From Sandaracinaceae bacterium (lineage in GTDB: Bacteria; Myxococcota_A; Polyangia; Polyangiales; Houyiibacteriaceae): a DNA stretch of 64,000 nt. The stretch lies in NCBI GenBank assembly GCA_016706685.1, contig JADJJE010000003.1:372001-436000 (forward strand), read 5' to 3'. The position numbers and the translations under genes are program-made. Below the pieces are notes generated by a model. That model saw only the letters and a list, made by a program, of their open reading frames with translations. It did not search any database and had not been told where the DNA came from. This document shows positions 55,728-64,000 of this stretch, in pieces (the first letter of the stretch is position 1; every line of letters begins with the position of its first letter).

Positions 55728-56677
55728 CGGATCTGCGCGCTGGTGAAGCCCAGCGCCAAGGTGGCACGGACGCGTGGGTTGCCCACGCCATTCACGAAGC
55801 CGAGGCCCGCCGAGGCCTGCACGAACAGCCCATGGTCCATGGTGAGGCGGCCGCTCAGGTCCACCTCGAGCGGGGTGCGGTTGCGGTCGAAGAACGCGCC
55901 GTCGGTCAGGCCCGTGGCCGTGGCCAGCTCGAGACCCAGGCGTAGGCCCTCCGCCGGGTGCACGAAGCCGCCCAGCACCAGCGTGAGGTCGGCGCCGGTC
56001 TGGTGCGTGAGCCACTCGCGGTCCGGGCGCAGCGACACGCCCGTGGTGGCGCCCAACGACCAGCGGTGACCCACATAGGCGAAGCGCAGCTGCACCACGC
56101 CACCGATGCGGTCGTCGCTGGCGAAGGCCTGCACGCTGCCCGTGGGCTCCACCAGCGCGAGCCCAACGCCCAGCTGCGCGCCCTCACTGCCCCCGAAGAG
56201 CTGGGCGTGCAGGCCCAGCGTCAGGTCGCCGAAGCCACGCGCAGCCGGCTCCGGCAGCCCCAGCACGGAGGCGCCCACCTGGTGCAGCACGAGCGGCAGC
56301 GTGATGTACAGCGACAGCCGGTCGACCACCCCGTAGGCCACGGAGACCGACCCGACGAGCCGGTGCTGGAGGACCGAGATCTCCGTGACGGTGGAGCCAC
56401 GCAGAGCGACCACGAGCGAGTCGTTGGTGTAGTCCCCGCGAAGCTGGACGTGGACCGTGCGGGCACGCAGGGTGGCGGGCCGCTGCAGCAGGACACCGTC
56501 ATCGGGCCCCGTGGGGGTGGCGTGCGTCTCGATCTGGAAGGGCTGCTGCGCGCTCACCCCCGCGGGCTGCAACAAGCCACCCACCAGCAGGCACACACCC
56601 AGCAGGGTGCGGCGCGGCGCCGGATGAGGGGCGCGGGGGCGGGGTGACGACAGCGTAGGCATCAGGGGTAAGTACAT
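55724..56677 (-). CDS. Outer-membrane beta-barrel protein heading the signalling operon
   Basis: A 317-residue exported protein. A signal peptide (TLLGVCLLVGGLLQPAGVSA) ends near QQ. The body has repeated amphipathic strands (GSVSVAYGVVDRLSLYITLP, GGVVQLRFAYVGHRWSLG) and a final strand ending ATLALGFTSAQIR, typical of an outer-membrane barrel. It has no OmpA domain. It resembles the N-terminal barrels found in front of OmpA domains in this phylum. Starts at 56677 and 56662 are both possible. It is the first gene of the barrel-cyclase-kinase-LysM/FecR operon and may be the surface sensor. Confidence 0.82.
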   Translation of the reverse strand: MYLPLMPTLSSPRPRAPHPAPRRTLLGVCLLVGGLLQPAGVSAQQPFQIETHATPTGPDDGVLLQRPATLRARTVHVQLRGDYTNDSLVVALRGSTVTEISVLQHRLVGSVSVAYGVVDRLSLYITLPLVLHQVGASVLGLPEPAARGFGDLTLGLHAQLFGGSEGAQLGVGLALVEPTGSVQAFASDDRIGGVVQLRFAYVGHRWSLGATTGVSLRPDREWLTHQTGADLTLVLGGFVHPAEGLRLGLELATATGLTDGAFFDRNRTPLEVDLSGRLTMDHGLFVQASAGLGFVNGVGNPRVRATLALGFTSAQIR

Positions 56678-56793
56678 ACCTCATTCAGGGACAAGGGCGA
56701 GCCGCCACCGGGAGCATGGGGGCGGACCACTCCCCCACGCGCAAGTCCGGGAATTGGCTCAGGAGTCAGCACCTGGACGTCGCCCGTTCGTGT

Positions 56794-56799
56794 TAGCGT
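56794..56799 (+). promoter_or_regulatory. TANNNT -10-like hexamer (TAGCGT)
   Basis: TAGCGT is followed by 8 nt and the GTG at 56808 of the FHA-sigma54 activator. The same hexamer precedes glmS and the YhfC-ABC fusion. Confidence 0.4.
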
Positions 56800-56807
56800 G
56801 CCGTGTC

Positions 56808-58159
<1,352 letters not shown>

Positions 58160-58173
<14 letters not shown>

Positions 58174-59056
58174 CCCACGCCTGCCGCGGGTGGGGGAGCT
58201 CTTGGGGGAGCGCTACCGCATCGAGCGCGCGCTCGCCCGCGGCGGCATGGGGGTGGTCTACGAGGCGCTCGACGAGGGGCTCGGCCGGCGCGTGGCCGTG
58301 AAGGTGCTGCCGCCGTTCGCGCGGGCCGACCAGGCGCACACGCGGTTCCTGCGCGAGTGTCGGCTGACGGCCAGCGTGCACCACCCCAACGTCATCCCCA
58401 TCTACGACGCCGGGTTCCACGAAGAGCGCGTCCCGTATCTGGTCATGGAGCGCCTCGAGGGCACCACGCTCGGGAAGCAGGTGAAGGCGCACGGGCCGCT
58501 GTCGGTCAGCGGGTCGCTGCGGGTCACCGTGGGCGTCTGCGCAGCGCTCGAGGCGGCGCACGCGCGGGAGGTCCTGCACCGTGACGTGAAGCCCGCCAAC
58601 GTGTTCCTCACCGCGCCGCCCGGCGAGCGCGTGGTGCTCTTCGACTTCGGCCTCAGCCTCGATGCGTCGCGGCGCACGCGCATCACGGACCAGGGCGTGG
58701 TGGTGGGCACGCCCGCCTACATGGCCCCGGAGCAGGTGCTCGGGCGCTTCGTGGACGCGCGCGCCGACGTGTTCGGCGCCGGCACCGTGGCCTACCGGGC
58801 GCTCACGGGGCAGCGCCATGTGCCCGACGGGCTGCGCGAGATCACGGAGGTCTTCGACGCGATCGTGCACCAGCCCATCATCCCGCCGCGTCAGCACAAC
58901 CCGCGCGTGCCCGAGCACGTGGAGGCGGTGGTGCTGCGCGCGCTGGCGAAGTCTCCCGAGCAGCGCTTCCAGTCGGCACAGGCGCTGCGCGTGGCGCTCG
59001 AAGAGGCCCTGGCAGAGCACGTGGCGCGCCACGGCAGCTCTGCCCAGGGAGGCTGA
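58160..59056 (+). CDS. Short cytoplasmic Ser/Thr protein kinase
   Basis: A 298-residue kinase with almost only the kinase domain: ARGGMGVVYEA, Lys48 (VAVKVL), catalytic Asp142 (HRDVKPAN), DFG 162-164, APE in YMAPEQV. No membrane helix or sensor is present. It starts 14 nt inside the FHA-sigma54 activator gene, so the two are translationally coupled. The simplest reading is that the kinase phosphorylates a protein bound by the FHA domain, or the activator itself. Its own start does not depend on the suspected frameshift. Confidence 0.93.
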
Positions 59057-59077
59057 CGGCGGGCGCGGGCCCGTCAG
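59053..59077. terminator. Hairpin spanning both stops of convergent genes
   Basis: CTGACGG (59053-59059) and CCGTCAG (59071-59077) form 7-bp arms around a GC-rich 11-nt loop. The kinase stop (59054-59056) and the OmpA-gene stop (59074-59076) lie inside the two arms. There is no T-tract. A shared bidirectional terminator is plausible. Confidence 0.45.
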
Positions 59078-60495
59078 TCGATGCGGCGGAACTCGATGCG
59101 CCGGTTGCGCGCGCGGCCCTCGGCCGTGTCGTTGGGGGCGATGGGCTCGCGCGGCCCGTAGCCCCGCACGGTGAGGCGCGCGGCGTCGATGCCGTGCTCC
59201 ACCAACCAGTCGTGCACGGCCTGCGCGCGCTCTTGGGACAGGCGCATGTTGGTGGCCTCGCGGCCCTGGTCGTCGGTGTGCCCGGCCACCTCCACGCGCA
59301 CGGTGGGGCTCCCCTCCAGCACGGCGAGCGCCTGCTGCAGGGTGGGCTCGGACTCGTCCAGGATGCGCGCGCTGCCGGTCGCGAAGCGGATGCCTTCGAA
59401 CTCCATGACGGCGGCGATGGGCGCGGGGCCCCCGGTCGCAGGGACGGGCGTGGGGATGGGCGTGGTGCGCGTGCGGCCGGTGGGGCAGCCCGTGGTGTCC
59501 ACCGCACGGTCGGTCGGAGTCTCCGGGCAGCGGTCGTAGGGATTGGCCACGCCGTCCTGATCGGTGTCGTCGTCGCGCGGGTCCTGCGAGCTCATGCCGG
59601 CCGTGGTGGCTTCGTCCAGGTCGTTCACGCCGCCGCCGTCGGTGTCCACCAGCAACGGGTCGCTCTCACCGGGGTCCAGCTCGCCGTCGTGGTCGGCATC
59701 CTCCACGCCGTCGTTCAGGCCGTCGTGGTCGGTGTCGGTGAGCAGCGGGTCGTAGCCCGCGTCCACCTCGACGCCGTCGAGGATGCCGTCGCCGTCCGAG
59801 TCGGAGCGGTTGGGGTCCGTGCCGCGGCTGGCTTCTTGGGAGTCCGATAGGCCGTCGCGGTCGGCGTCGGCCGGGCCGCCGTAGACCTGGATGGCCACGG
59901 AGCCCGTGATGCCGATGAGGAGGATGGCGTCCGCCCCGGCGGTGTTGCCGGCCATCATGGTGGTGAGGCGAGCGAACACGCCGAGCGACAGCGGCCGCGC
60001 GACGGAGAGTTCGTAGCCGATGCCGACGTCGAAGCCGAACTGCGGCCCGTCGAAGTCGTGCCACCCCACGTGCGCGGAGAGCCACAGGCCACCCGCCACG
60101 CTGCCTCCGCCCGTGGCGTAGCCGGAGCTGTCTTCGAGCACGCGGTAGCGGATGCCGGCCAGAACGGCCCGGTAGCTGGGAGAGCCGTCGAGCGTGCCCG
60201 GGAACGGCTTGTTGAAGCGCCCCATGCCGAACAGCACCTCGAGCGCGATGGGCTGGGCCAGCACCAGGTCTGCGCCCAGGTAGCCCGCGCCGCCGCCCGC
60301 GCCGATTCCGTCACCGGGGCGCGTGTCCCCCGCGACCACCAGACCCCCGCCGATGTCGAGGTGCAGGTTGAAGCGGCCGTGGTCTGCCCGTGCGGGCGCG
60401 GCCACCCCCAGCGCAGCGAGCGCGATGACGAGCACCAGCGCCTTCGCCGGATACGCGCGAGGCAAGGATGGGATACGGCTGATGTCCACCTTCAT
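59074..60495 (-). CDS. OmpA-family protein with barrel, TSP3 repeats and peptidoglycan-binding domain
   Basis: A 473-residue outer-membrane protein. A signal peptide (about 1-38) is followed by an N-terminal barrel (about 39-210). Calcium-binding thrombospondin type 3 repeats (about 215-320) include DADRDGLSDSQEASRGTDPN, DSDGDGILDGVEVDAG and DTDHDGLNDGVEDADHDGEL. The C-terminal OmpA domain (about 350-470) has VEVAGHTDDQG and LSQERAQAVHDWL with RGYGPREPI and NRRIEFRR, the diaminopimelate-binding motifs. It anchors the outer membrane to peptidoglycan. ATG 60495 starts at the signal peptide. Confidence 0.93.
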   Translation of the reverse strand: MKVDISRIPSLPRAYPAKALVLVIALAALGVAAPARADHGRFNLHLDIGGGLVVAGDTRPGDGIGAGGGAGYLGADLVLAQPIALEVLFGMGRFNKPFPGTLDGSPSYRAVLAGIRYRVLEDSSGYATGGGSVAGGLWLSAHVGWHDFDGPQFGFDVGIGYELSVARPLSLGVFARLTTMMAGNTAGADAILLIGITGSVAIQVYGGPADADRDGLSDSQEASRGTDPNRSDSDGDGILDGVEVDAGYDPLLTDTDHDGLNDGVEDADHDGELDPGESDPLLVDTDGGGVNDLDEATTAGMSSQDPRDDDTDQDGVANPYDRCPETPTDRAVDTTGCPTGRTRTTPIPTPVPATGGPAPIAAVMEFEGIRFATGSARILDESEPTLQQALAVLEGSPTVRVEVAGHTDDQGREATNMRLSQERAQAVHDWLVEHGIDAARLTVRGYGPREPIAPNDTAEGRARNRRIEFRRID

Positions 60496-60589
60496 CGGAG
60501 TACAAGTAGCACGACCGGCGCACGGCTCACCAGATTCGGGCACGCATGCCCGCGGCGCGGGTTTGACGTGGGCGCGCGTGGAGACGACC

Positions 60590-61042
60590 ATGCGCCGCGT
60601 GAGTTCCGCCGCCGAGCTGCCCGTCCCCGCCGACACCACCGCGTCTGCCCGCCGCGGGCGTGCGCGGGCCTTCATCGTGGTCGTGGTGCTGGCGCAGCTG
60701 CTGATCCCGCTGACGTACTACCTGCGCGACGACCCGTACGACGAGCGCTTCGCATGGCGCATGTTCTCGGGGGTGCGGCTCCAGGAGTGCGAGCTGGGCG
60801 TGTTCGAGACACGCGGCGGGAGCGAAGTGGGCGTGAACCCGTATCAGGTGGTGCCCGCCGGCTGGGTGGAGGGGCTCAAGCGCAACCGCCGCCGTGTGGT
60901 GGAGCGCTACCTGACGCTGCGCTGCGAGCGCGAGGGCACGACCCACGTGCGCGTCGAGAACCGCTGCGTGGAAGTGGACGGCACGCCGCTGCCCCCCATC
61001 GAGGTGGCGCGCGACTGTGCCGGTGGGGAGACCTCCCCGTGA
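60590..61042 (+). CDS. Small membrane protein coupled to the HTTM protein
   Basis: A 150-residue protein. One membrane helix (about residues 28-48; IVVVVLAQLLIPLTYYL) is followed by a soluble part with WRMFSGVRLQECELGVFETR. Proteins of this sort are often found next to HTTM/vitamin K-dependent carboxylase-like genes. GGAG lies 6 nt before ATG 60590; a GTG four codons earlier is also in frame. The stop overlaps the HTTM start as GTGA. It is probably a partner subunit. Confidence 0.75.
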   Translation: MRRVSSAAELPVPADTTASARRGRARAFIVVVVLAQLLIPLTYYLRDDPYDERFAWRMFSGVRLQECELGVFETRGGSEVGVNPYQVVPAGWVEGLKRNRRRVVERYLTLRCEREGTTHVRVENRCVEVDGTPLPPIEVARDCAGGETSP

Positions 61043-62571
61043 GCGCGCCCAGCACACCGAGCGGCGCCTTCGACCGCTACTTCTTCGGGCCCGTGGACCT
61101 GCTGCGGCCCTACCTGCTGACGCGCGCGCTGCTGGCGTTGCTGGCGTTCGACTGCTGGCTCGAACTGGTGCCGCACGGCGCGCGCTACGGCGTGGGTGGC
61201 TTCAACGTGGCGCACTTCGCGTTCCTCGACGCGCTCTTGCCGCTGCCTACGGCCCCACTCTACGTGGGCAGCGTGCTGCTGGCGGGTTGGCTGGCGCTCA
61301 CCATGGCGCTGGTGGGCCCCACGCGTGTGGGCATGGCCGCGCTGACCACGCTCTACACGCTGGCTTGGTCGAGCAGCCTCCTCGACACCTACCAGCACCA
61401 CTACCTGCTCTCGCTGCTGCTGCTCGCCATGACGTGCTTCCCGTCCATCACGCTCCGAGACGCGCTCGGCGGCAGCCTGCACGACGACCCGGACGACCCG
61501 AGCGCGCGAGTCCCGCACGAGAGCTGGGGGTTCGTGTCGTTCTGCGTGAGCTGCGCCATCGTCTACTTCTACACGGCGGTGACCAAGACCAACGCGGACT
61601 GGCGTGACGGCCACGCGATCGCGCGCTTGGCCGGCCACACCGACGCTGCGCGCTCCATGCTGGCGTTCGCGGCCGAGCACGACGTCACCCCTGCGGTCTT
61701 CTGGAGCGGGTTCGCGAAGAGCGCCATCGCCATTCAGCTGGTCATCGCGGTGGGCTTCGTGTTGGCGCCGGTGTTCGACCGCTTGCCGCGCGTGCGCGCG
61801 CGCCGCGTGCTGGCCTTCTGGGTGCTGGCCCCGCTGTCGTTCCATGCCGGCGCAGCGCACATGGACCTCAAAATCGGGTGGTTCACGGAGTACATGCTGC
61901 TGGTGGCCAGCATCGTGTTCCTGCCGCGCGAGCTGTTGGCGGGGCTGCTGTACGCGCTCAGCGCGCCGGCACGTGCGCTCGATGCGTGGCTCACGGCGGA
62001 GGAGCCCACGCGCGCCTTGATCGTGGCCAGCGCCGTCGTGACCGCAGCGGGTGTGCTGGGCGTCTTCGCGCTGACCGACCTGCCCGGAGGGATGGGCGCC
62101 GGGGTGCTGGCCGCGGTCGCCGCCGTCGCGCTCGTGCTCGCGCTGGGGCTGCACGTCCATGGGCACCGCGCGCGCGCGCTGTCCGCTGCGCTCTCGGGGC
62201 TGTTGGCGGGGGGCCTCTTGCTGTTGGCGCTGGTGGAGAGCGACGTGCGCTTCGACTACTACCGCAACGCGGGCGGCGACGCGCGCCGGCTCGCCTCGGC
62301 GGAGCAACCGCAGCTCTACCTGGACGCGCTCGAGCACTACACCAAGGCCAAGCGCTACTACCCGCCGGCCTACCGCGAATTCTGGATGGACTGGGATCGC
62401 GACGCGGCCGCCCGGGTGGCCCGTGGCGAGGCCCCGCCCGACGAGCAACGCGCGCATGCCAGCGGTGCGCCGCCGCGAAACCGTGACCGCCAGCTGGCCG
62501 AGCTCGAGAGCACGGTGGAGGACCTGCGCTCGCGCGGCCTGCTCCCACCCGACGAGGGGAGCCGTCCATAA
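61039..62571 (+). CDS. HTTM/vitamin K-dependent gamma-carboxylase-like membrane protein
   Basis: A 510-residue multi-pass protein. The N-terminal two-thirds (about 20-320) have the HTTM layout: FFGPVDLLRPYLLTRALLAL, then the helix before DTYQHHYLLSLLLLAMTCFP, TAVTKTNADW, and HMDLKIGWFTEYMLLVASIV. HTTM domains share ancestry with vitamin K-dependent gamma-glutamyl carboxylase, though most bacterial members have unknown activity. Further helices (about 320-400) and a soluble tail with many charged residues follow. GTG 61039 overlaps the preceding stop, coupling it to the 150-residue protein. Confidence 0.85.
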   Translation: MSAPSTPSGAFDRYFFGPVDLLRPYLLTRALLALLAFDCWLELVPHGARYGVGGFNVAHFAFLDALLPLPTAPLYVGSVLLAGWLALTMALVGPTRVGMAALTTLYTLAWSSSLLDTYQHHYLLSLLLLAMTCFPSITLRDALGGSLHDDPDDPSARVPHESWGFVSFCVSCAIVYFYTAVTKTNADWRDGHAIARLAGHTDAARSMLAFAAEHDVTPAVFWSGFAKSAIAIQLVIAVGFVLAPVFDRLPRVRARRVLAFWVLAPLSFHAGAAHMDLKIGWFTEYMLLVASIVFLPRELLAGLLYALSAPARALDAWLTAEEPTRALIVASAVVTAAGVLGVFALTDLPGGMGAGVLAAVAAVALVLALGLHVHGHRARALSAALSGLLAGGLLLLALVESDVRFDYYRNAGGDARRLASAEQPQLYLDALEHYTKAKRYYPPAYREFWMDWDRDAAARVARGEAPPDEQRAHASGAPPRNRDRQLAELESTVEDLRSRGLLPPDEGSRP

Positions 62572-62658
62572 CGTCGCGGCTGGCGGTGATCGCGACGGCG
62601 TTCCTCCCTGATTGGAATGACCCTCGACACTCGGGGGAATGTTCGATACCAATTGGTC

Positions 62659-63894
62659 ATGTTTTTCATCCGACGTCGTGGGTTTGGTCCGCTCGAGTGC
62701 CTCGGCTTGCTGCTCGCGCTCACTCCTGGGTGTGGTAGCGGTGGCTCGAACCTGGGTGGCGACGCCTCCACCGACGGTGCGCTGCCGGACCTGAGCATCG
62801 GCGACCAGGGCATGTGCCAGCCCGGCCCGGTCACCACCGCCACGGTCAACCCCTCGCCGCCGGGCGCCAGCACCACACCCGCAACCCTCTTCGACGGGCG
62901 CTGTGGCGCCGCCGTGGGTCAGCTCTTCCCGCCCTCGGCGCCGTGGAACCAGTCGGTGCGCGAGACCTGTGTGGACCCCCGCTCGAACACCATCATCCAG
63001 TACCTCGCGGCGGTGGTGGACGGCTCTCAGACCTTCCGCATCGACCTGGGCGACTCGGACAACGACTACGGCTTCCAGCCCCTGGCCGCCGACGCCAGCA
63101 CCACCACGTACGGCTTTGCGCCCACCGACGAGTTCTACAGCCCGCACTGCGACGAGGTGCCCATCCCGGTGCCCAGCACGGGGCGCTTGGAAGGCGAGGC
63201 CAACTACACCTGCGCGGGCGACGGCGACTGCCACCTGACCGTGCTGGAGACCGAGGGCTGCGAGCTGTTCGAGATGTGGCGCGCCAACGACGTGCTGGGC
63301 ACCTTCGAGGGCGGCTGCCTGGCGGTCTGGGACGCCACCACCCTGCCGAGCGACCTGCGCGGCCTGAGCTGCACCAGCGCCGACGCCGCGGGCCTGCCAA
63401 TCGTGCCCATGCTGGTCACGCCGCTCCAGGTGAGGTCGGGCACCATCCGCCACGCGCTGCGCTTCATCCTGCCGAACGAGGCTGTGCAGCGCTTCGTCTA
63501 CGTGCGCCCGGCCACTCACAACCCGCTGACGGTGGAGCGCCATGGCCAGCCCACCAGCGGCCCACAAGGCACCATGCCGCCACCCTACGGCGTACGGCTG
63601 CGCCTGCGGGCAGACTTCGACACCAGCGGCCTGTCCCCCGGTGCGCAGGCCATGGCCGAGGCGCTCAAGGAGTACGGCATGTTCCACGCGGACGGCGGAA
63701 ACGTGACCTTCATCGCCAGCAACGACGTGTACGCCGGAGCCTCGTGGGGGGACGCGGACATCGACCTGGGCCCCGACGACCTGCGCGACGCGGGCATGGC
63801 CTGGACCGACTTCGCGGTGGTGAGCGATCTCGACGACGTGGAGTCCATGGAGGACGTGGAGTGTTCGCGGACGCCCCGCATGGAGCTGCCCTGA
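62659..63894 (+). CDS. Lipoprotein of unknown function
   Basis: A 411-residue lipoprotein. With the ATG at 62659 the signal reads FFIRRRGFGPLECLGLLLAL, then TPGC, giving a lipidated Cys near residue 25; an ATG at 62617 would add 14 residues. A short Gly/Asp linker precedes a globular domain of about 350 residues (APWNQSVRETCVDPRSNTII, YGVRLRLRADFD, LKEYGMFHADGGNVTFIASN). The latter parts recall bacterial secreted proteins of unknown fold. No enzyme motif is evident. It follows the HTTM gene by 87 nt; no clear promoter is seen. Confidence 0.75.
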   Translation: MFFIRRRGFGPLECLGLLLALTPGCGSGGSNLGGDASTDGALPDLSIGDQGMCQPGPVTTATVNPSPPGASTTPATLFDGRCGAAVGQLFPPSAPWNQSVRETCVDPRSNTIIQYLAAVVDGSQTFRIDLGDSDNDYGFQPLAADASTTTYGFAPTDEFYSPHCDEVPIPVPSTGRLEGEANYTCAGDGDCHLTVLETEGCELFEMWRANDVLGTFEGGCLAVWDATTLPSDLRGLSCTSADAAGLPIVPMLVTPLQVRSGTIRHALRFILPNEAVQRFVYVRPATHNPLTVERHGQPTSGPQGTMPPPYGVRLRLRADFDTSGLSPGAQAMAEALKEYGMFHADGGNVTFIASNDVYAGASWGDADIDLGPDDLRDAGMAWTDFAVVSDLDDVESMEDVECSRTPRMELP

Positions 63895-63945
63895 CGCGAG
63901 ACTTCGGGCGTGCTTCCGGGGCGGACCTGTGTTAGCCCATGGCGC

Positions 63946-64000
63946 ATGGAGCCGACAAAGCACTCTGACGACACCGCCATGCTCTACTTCCTGTGGATCC
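63946..64000 (+). CDS. Start of a truncated gene at the window edge
   Basis: A possible gene start MEPTKHSDDTAMLYFLWI runs open to the edge. The hydrophobic end could begin a membrane helix. TTAGCC lies 9 nt before the ATG. Too little is visible to judge the product. Confidence 0.35.
   Translation, partial: MEPTKHSDDTAMLYFLWI

Noticed and set aside
60907..63963. Very long minus-strand open frame opposite the HTTM and lipoprotein genes
   Set aside because: It mirrors the third-position GC bias of the plus-strand genes, has Arg/Gln/His/Ala-rich composition without domains, and the plus-strand genes have signal, helix and family evidence.

Overview
The window looks like chromosomal DNA of a myxobacterium-like organism (phylum Myxococcota, perhaps Polyangia/Sandaracinaceae; this placement is an inference). 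The DNA is very GC-rich with strong GC bias at third codon positions. It encodes four Ser/Thr protein kinases, two FHA proteins, an FHA-sigma54 activator, a large adenylate cyclase, a MYXO-CTERM-type C-terminal sorting tail, RCC1-repeat and disintegrin-like surface proteins and an HTTM protein, a mix typical of that phylum. I saw no rRNA, tRNA, IS element, phage or CRISPR array. Genes are packed tightly and many neighbours overlap by exactly 4 nt (ATGA or GTGA).

Layout. 1-7.6 kb: a minus-strand block of exported proteins: an FG-GAP/VCBS protein, a duplicated surface protein, a P-domain/Calx-beta protein with a MYXO-CTERM-like tail, and a PLC-like zinc protein between two paralogous small barrels. 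7.6-15 kb: a thioredoxin-like protein; an acetyltransferase with an ABC exporter pair; a short-chain dehydrogenase; an ECF sigma factor with a translationally coupled zinc-finger membrane protein; and a divergent gene that shares a candidate sigma-specific promoter. 15-26 kb: envelope genes (DUF998-like protein, lipoprotein, alpha/beta hydrolase), a three-part fusion of a YhfC-like membrane protease with an ABC transporter, a cluster of STAS-like, NTF2-like and methyltransferase genes, and glmS. 26.3-28.6 kb: a decayed stretch with a frameshifted lipoprotein gene and a Rieske oxygenase pseudogene. 28.7-38.6 kb: a TPR protein, an endonuclease V homologue, a kinase facing an FHA-winged-helix regulator, a disintegrin-like lipoprotein, an RCC1/TSP3 lipoprotein and its coupled neighbour. 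38.6-47 kb: a two-component system, a ferredoxin-reductase/MerR/diiron-protein operon, an epimerase and a PEGA kinase. 47-56.7 kb: a DUF1415 protein, rhomboid protease, CobU, a signal-peptidase-like pseudoenzyme, and an envelope-signalling operon (barrel, adenylate cyclase, kinase, LysM-FecR-barrel). 56.8-64 kb: an FHA-sigma54 activator (apparently frameshifted) coupled to a kinase, an OmpA/TSP3 protein, an HTTM pair, a lipoprotein and a truncated gene start.

Two things stand out. First, a TANNNT -10-like hexamer lies 5-9 nt upstream of the chosen start of at least thirteen genes or operon leaders, mostly without a Shine-Dalgarno sequence, which suggests widespread leaderless mRNAs; the clearest case, at 44.24 kb, also has a TTGACA -35 box inside a palindromic operator. 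Second, several proteins have unusual architecture or missing catalytic residues: the YhfC-ABC fusion, the signal peptidase homologue without its Ser/Lys dyad, the FHA-winged-helix regulator, and two short MotA/TolQ/ExbB-like proteins. Some reading frames are broken at short homopolymer or CG runs, so part of the apparent decay could be assembly error.
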